23,009 bases of DNA. Origin: CAYJIX01 sp964370375. GTDB lineage: Bacteria > Desulfobacterota > Desulfovibrionia > Desulfovibrionales > Desulfovibrionaceae. The translations under genes were made by a program, and so were the position numbers. Below are positions 21,128 to 23,009 of this stretch, piece by piece. The stretch lies in the NCBI GenBank assembly GCA_964370375.1, contig CAYJIX010000038.1:1-23009 (forward strand). The letters run 5' to 3'. A model generated the notes under the pieces. The model did not search any database. It saw only the letters and a program-made list of their open reading frames with translations, and was not told the origin of the DNA. Within the stretch, counting starts at the first letter, position 1; each line of letters opens with the position of its first letter.

Positions 21128-22024
21128 ATGCAAGTTGTAACCCAGACAGACATTGCCGGTTTTCCTCTCATCAACAAAGGCAAGGTGCGTGATTTATACG
21201 CCATTGATGATGAAACGCTGCTTATTGTGGCAACAGACCGTATGTCGGCCTTTGATGTCATTATGGCGGTGCCCGTACCCTATAAAGGGGTGGTGCTCAA
21301 TCAAATCACGTTGTTTTGGCTGAACAAGTTTAAAAAAATTGTGGACAATCACCTGCTTGAAAGCGATGTCCGCCGTTTTCCCAAAGAATTGCAACCCTAT
21401 GCCGATATGCTTGAAGGGCGTGCAGTGCTTGTAAAAAAAGCCAAGCCTTTGCCTGTGGAATGTATTGTGCGGGGCTATGTGGCAGGGTCTGGTTGGAAGG
21501 ATTATAAGTCAACGGGTGAAATTTGTGGTCACAAATTGCCTGCCGGGCTTACAGAGTCGGCGCGTTTGGATACACCCTTATTTACGCCCTCTACCAAGGC
21601 AGAAATTGGCGAGCACGATGCCAATATTTCTCGAAAAGAAGCAGAAGACATGCTGGGCGCAAGACTTGCTCGCGAAGTGGAAGAGGTCTCCCTTGCGCTC
21701 TTTAATGCCGGTCGCGAATGGGCAGAGCAAAGAGGGATCATCATAGCAGATACCAAATTTGAATTTGGGCTTATTAACGACAAGCTTATTCTTATAGATG
21801 AGGTGCTCACGCCGGATTCCTCACGTTTTTGGCCCATGGAAGGGTATGCTCCAGGTAAAAGCCAGCCCAGCTTTGACAAGCAATATCTGCGCGATTGGCT
21901 GGAAACACAACCTTGGGATAAAACACCGCCGCCGCCTGCATTGCCGCAAGCTGTTGTGGATGAAACATGTAAAAAATACAAGGACGCCTATAAGCTTTTG
22001 ACAGGTTCTGACCTTGGAATTTAA
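21128..22024 (+). CDS. purC: SAICAR synthase (phosphoribosylaminoimidazole-succinocarboxamide synthase)
   Basis: PurC joins aspartate to CAIR with ATP in purine synthesis. The protein has 298 residues from ATG 21128 and is of the longer, yeast-like type. Motifs are NKGKVRDLY, VATDRMSAFDV, LPVECIVRGYVAGSGWKDY, LILIDEVLTPDSSRFWP and SFDKQYLRDWLE. The frame also opens at ATG 21119, but that codon touches the AAGGA (21115-21119). The later ATG has it at 8-nt spacing and is preferred. It is 127 bp after hisD. No confident promoter was found in the gap, so read-through from hisD is possible. Confidence 0.97.
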   Translation: MQVVTQTDIAGFPLINKGKVRDLYAIDDETLLIVATDRMSAFDVIMAVPVPYKGVVLNQITLFWLNKFKKIVDNHLLESDVRRFPKELQPYADMLEGRAVLVKKAKPLPVECIVRGYVAGSGWKDYKSTGEICGHKLPAGLTESARLDTPLFTPSTKAEIGEHDANISRKEAEDMLGARLAREVEEVSLALFNAGREWAEQRGIIIADTKFEFGLINDKLILIDEVLTPDSSRFWPMEGYAPGKSQPSFDKQYLRDWLETQPWDKTPPPPALPQAVVDETCKKYKDAYKLLTGSDLGI

Positions 22025-22038
22025 AGGTGTTTGCCGCA

Positions 22039-22059
22039 AACAGTTGCATAAGAACTGTT
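22039..22059 (+). repeat. Small hairpin after purC
   Basis: AACAGTT (22039-22045) pairs perfectly with AACTGTT (22053-22059) around a 7-nt loop. Only scattered T follow, so at most it is a weak terminator between purC and fabI. Confidence 0.45.
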
Positions 22060-22083
22060 ACGTCTTGTTATATAGCAAATTGT

Positions 22084-22111
22084 AATGTAAGTGTGTTATA
22101 TTTATTACATT
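22084..22111. promoter_or_regulatory. Candidate operator just upstream of fabI
   Basis: AATGTAA (22084-22090) is repeated inverted as TTACATT (22105-22111), separated by 14 bp, and ends 13 bp before the fabI ATG. A TATATT box (22097-22102) lies between the arms. The placement suits a repressor of fatty-acid synthesis genes. No regulator is identified. Confidence 0.35.
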
Positions 22112-22124
22112 TTATGAGGTGACT

Positions 22125-22889
22125 ATGCTGTTGCAGAATAAAAAAGCCTTGATCTTTGGTGTGGCTAACAACAAAAGCATTGCCTATGGCATTGCTTCGG
22201 CTTTTAAGGCTCAAGGAGCGCAATTGGCGTTTAGCTATGTTGGTGAAGCCATACAAAAACGCGTTGAGCCCATTTCTCAGGAGCTTGGCGGTGATTTTAC
22301 CTTTCCTTGTGACGTTACGCAGGATGAAAGCATCGCCGCTGCCGTGGAAACCGTGCGCGAAAAATGGGGTTCTGTTGATATTTTGGTCCATTCTGTGGCC
22401 TTTGCCAATCGCGAAGATTTGCAAAAACGCTACATTGAAACCAGCCGTGAAGGCTTTCATTTAGCCATGGATGTTTCGGCCTATTCGCTTCCGGCCCTTT
22501 GCCATGCTTTTGAGCCAATGCTCAACCCGGGTGCTTCTGTTCTTACGCTCACCTATTATGGGGCGCAAAAAGTTATCACCAATTATAATGTCATGGGTGT
22601 TGCAAAAGCAGCACTTGAAGCGTCAGTACGCTATCTTGCCTTGGATCTTGGCGAAAAGGGAGTCCGTATCAACGGTATCAGCGCAGGTCCAATTAAAACC
22701 TTGGCAGCTTCCGGTATTTCTGATTTCAAAAAAATCTTCAATCGGATTGAAGAATGTGCACCTTTAAAGCGCAATGTCAGTATTGAAGAAGTGGGCGGAA
22801 CCGCTGTGTTTTTAGCGTCTTCTTTAAGCGAAGCTGTAACAGGCGAAATTATGTTTGTGGATTGCGGGTATAATATTCTTGGAATTTAG
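22125..22889 (+). CDS. fabI: Enoyl-[acyl-carrier-protein] reductase
   Basis: FabI reduces enoyl-ACP with NAD(P)H in the final step of each fatty-acid elongation cycle. The 254-residue protein is a short-chain dehydrogenase family member. The nucleotide-binding start reads ALIFGVANNKSIAYGIA (8-24). The active site has Y144 in LTYYGA, then Y154 and K161 in NYNVMGVAK (the Y-x6-K of FabI). RINGISAGPIKTLAASGI (substrate loop region) and VDCGYNILGI at the end complete it. ATG 22125 is preceded by GAGGT (22116-22120); the GTG at 22119 overlaps that site and is rejected. It is 100 bp after purC and is closed by a strong terminator. Confidence 0.97.
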   Translation: MLLQNKKALIFGVANNKSIAYGIASAFKAQGAQLAFSYVGEAIQKRVEPISQELGGDFTFPCDVTQDESIAAAVETVREKWGSVDILVHSVAFANREDLQKRYIETSREGFHLAMDVSAYSLPALCHAFEPMLNPGASVLTLTYYGAQKVITNYNVMGVAKAALEASVRYLALDLGEKGVRINGISAGPIKTLAASGISDFKKIFNRIEECAPLKRNVSIEEVGGTAVFLASSLSEAVTGEIMFVDCGYNILGI

Positions 22890-22954
22890 TAAATAATGGA
22901 CAAGTAAAATAGCTTTTGTTCAGCCCCTGGGGTGTTTGGAGCGAGCGTATGGTT

Positions 22955-22990
22955 TTAGAAAAGCACGTGAAAGCGTGCTTTTCTAATTTT
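22955..22990 (+). terminator. Intrinsic terminator after fabI
   Basis: TTAGAAAAGCACG (22955-22967) is the exact reverse complement of CGTGCTTTTCTAA (22974-22986), a 13-bp stem with a 6-nt loop, followed by TTTT (22987-22990). The A-run in the left arm means it could also act on the minus strand. It ends the hisD-purC-fabI block; nothing further is recognised up to the window end. Confidence 0.85.
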
Positions 22991-23009
22991 ACACGGCTTT
23001 TTTGGGTGG

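Noticed and set aside
1..23009. CRISPR arrays, insertion sequences, phage or attachment sites
   Set aside because: No regularly spaced repeats, transposase or integrase frames, or duplicated target sites were seen. The tRNA genes show no flanking integrase.

Overview
The window reads as chromosome of a moderately AT-rich deltaproteobacterium of the Desulfovibrionaceae type. This rests on the translation-gene cluster, the EF-Tu and L33 sequence style, and the order hisD-purC-fabI, which I recall as a conserved Desulfovibrio neighbourhood. It also rests on a Lap-type (biofilm adhesin) type I secretion locus, a system known in Desulfovibrio. No mobile element, CRISPR array or rRNA is visible. 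All assignments come from reading the sequence; no database search was run.

Region 1 (1-5868, + strand) is a translation/transcription block: 3' end of tRNA-Gly, tuf, rpmG, tRNA-Trp, secE, nusG, rplK, rplA, an L10-leader-like RNA, rplJ and rplL. In most bacteria rpoB-rpoC follow rplL. Here strong overlapping terminators follow rplL, and rpoB/rpoC are not in the window.

Region 2 (about 6200-18371, + strand) is a Lap-like secretion and surface-control locus. It has a TolC-type outer-membrane channel with its own promoter and terminator. After a 590-bp AT-rich gap with a perfect 24-bp palindrome come a LapB-type ABC exporter with a C39-like (non-peptidase) domain, a LapC/HlyD-type adaptor, a membrane sensor ending in a degenerate HD-GYP domain, and a GT4 glycosyltransferase. 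A LapG-type periplasmic cysteine protease and a second, paralogous membrane sensor with a degenerate HD-GYP domain follow. No LapD-like GGDEF/EAL protein and no giant adhesin gene are present. The most interesting reading is that the twin catalytically dead HD-GYP sensors take the place of LapD as signal receptors controlling the LapG protease.

Region 3 (18440-23009) starts with a terminator between convergent units. It is followed by a DUF2156 (phosphatidylglycerol lysyltransferase C-terminal-like) gene on the - strand, then + strand hisD (clear sigma-70 promoter), purC and fabI, each with its own ribosome-binding site. A strong hairpin terminator follows fabI.

Starts were moved from the longest reading frame to a better Shine-Dalgarno position for tuf, rplJ, the TolC-like gene, both sensors, the LapG-like gene, the DUF2156 gene, purC and fabI; the reasons are given in each entry.
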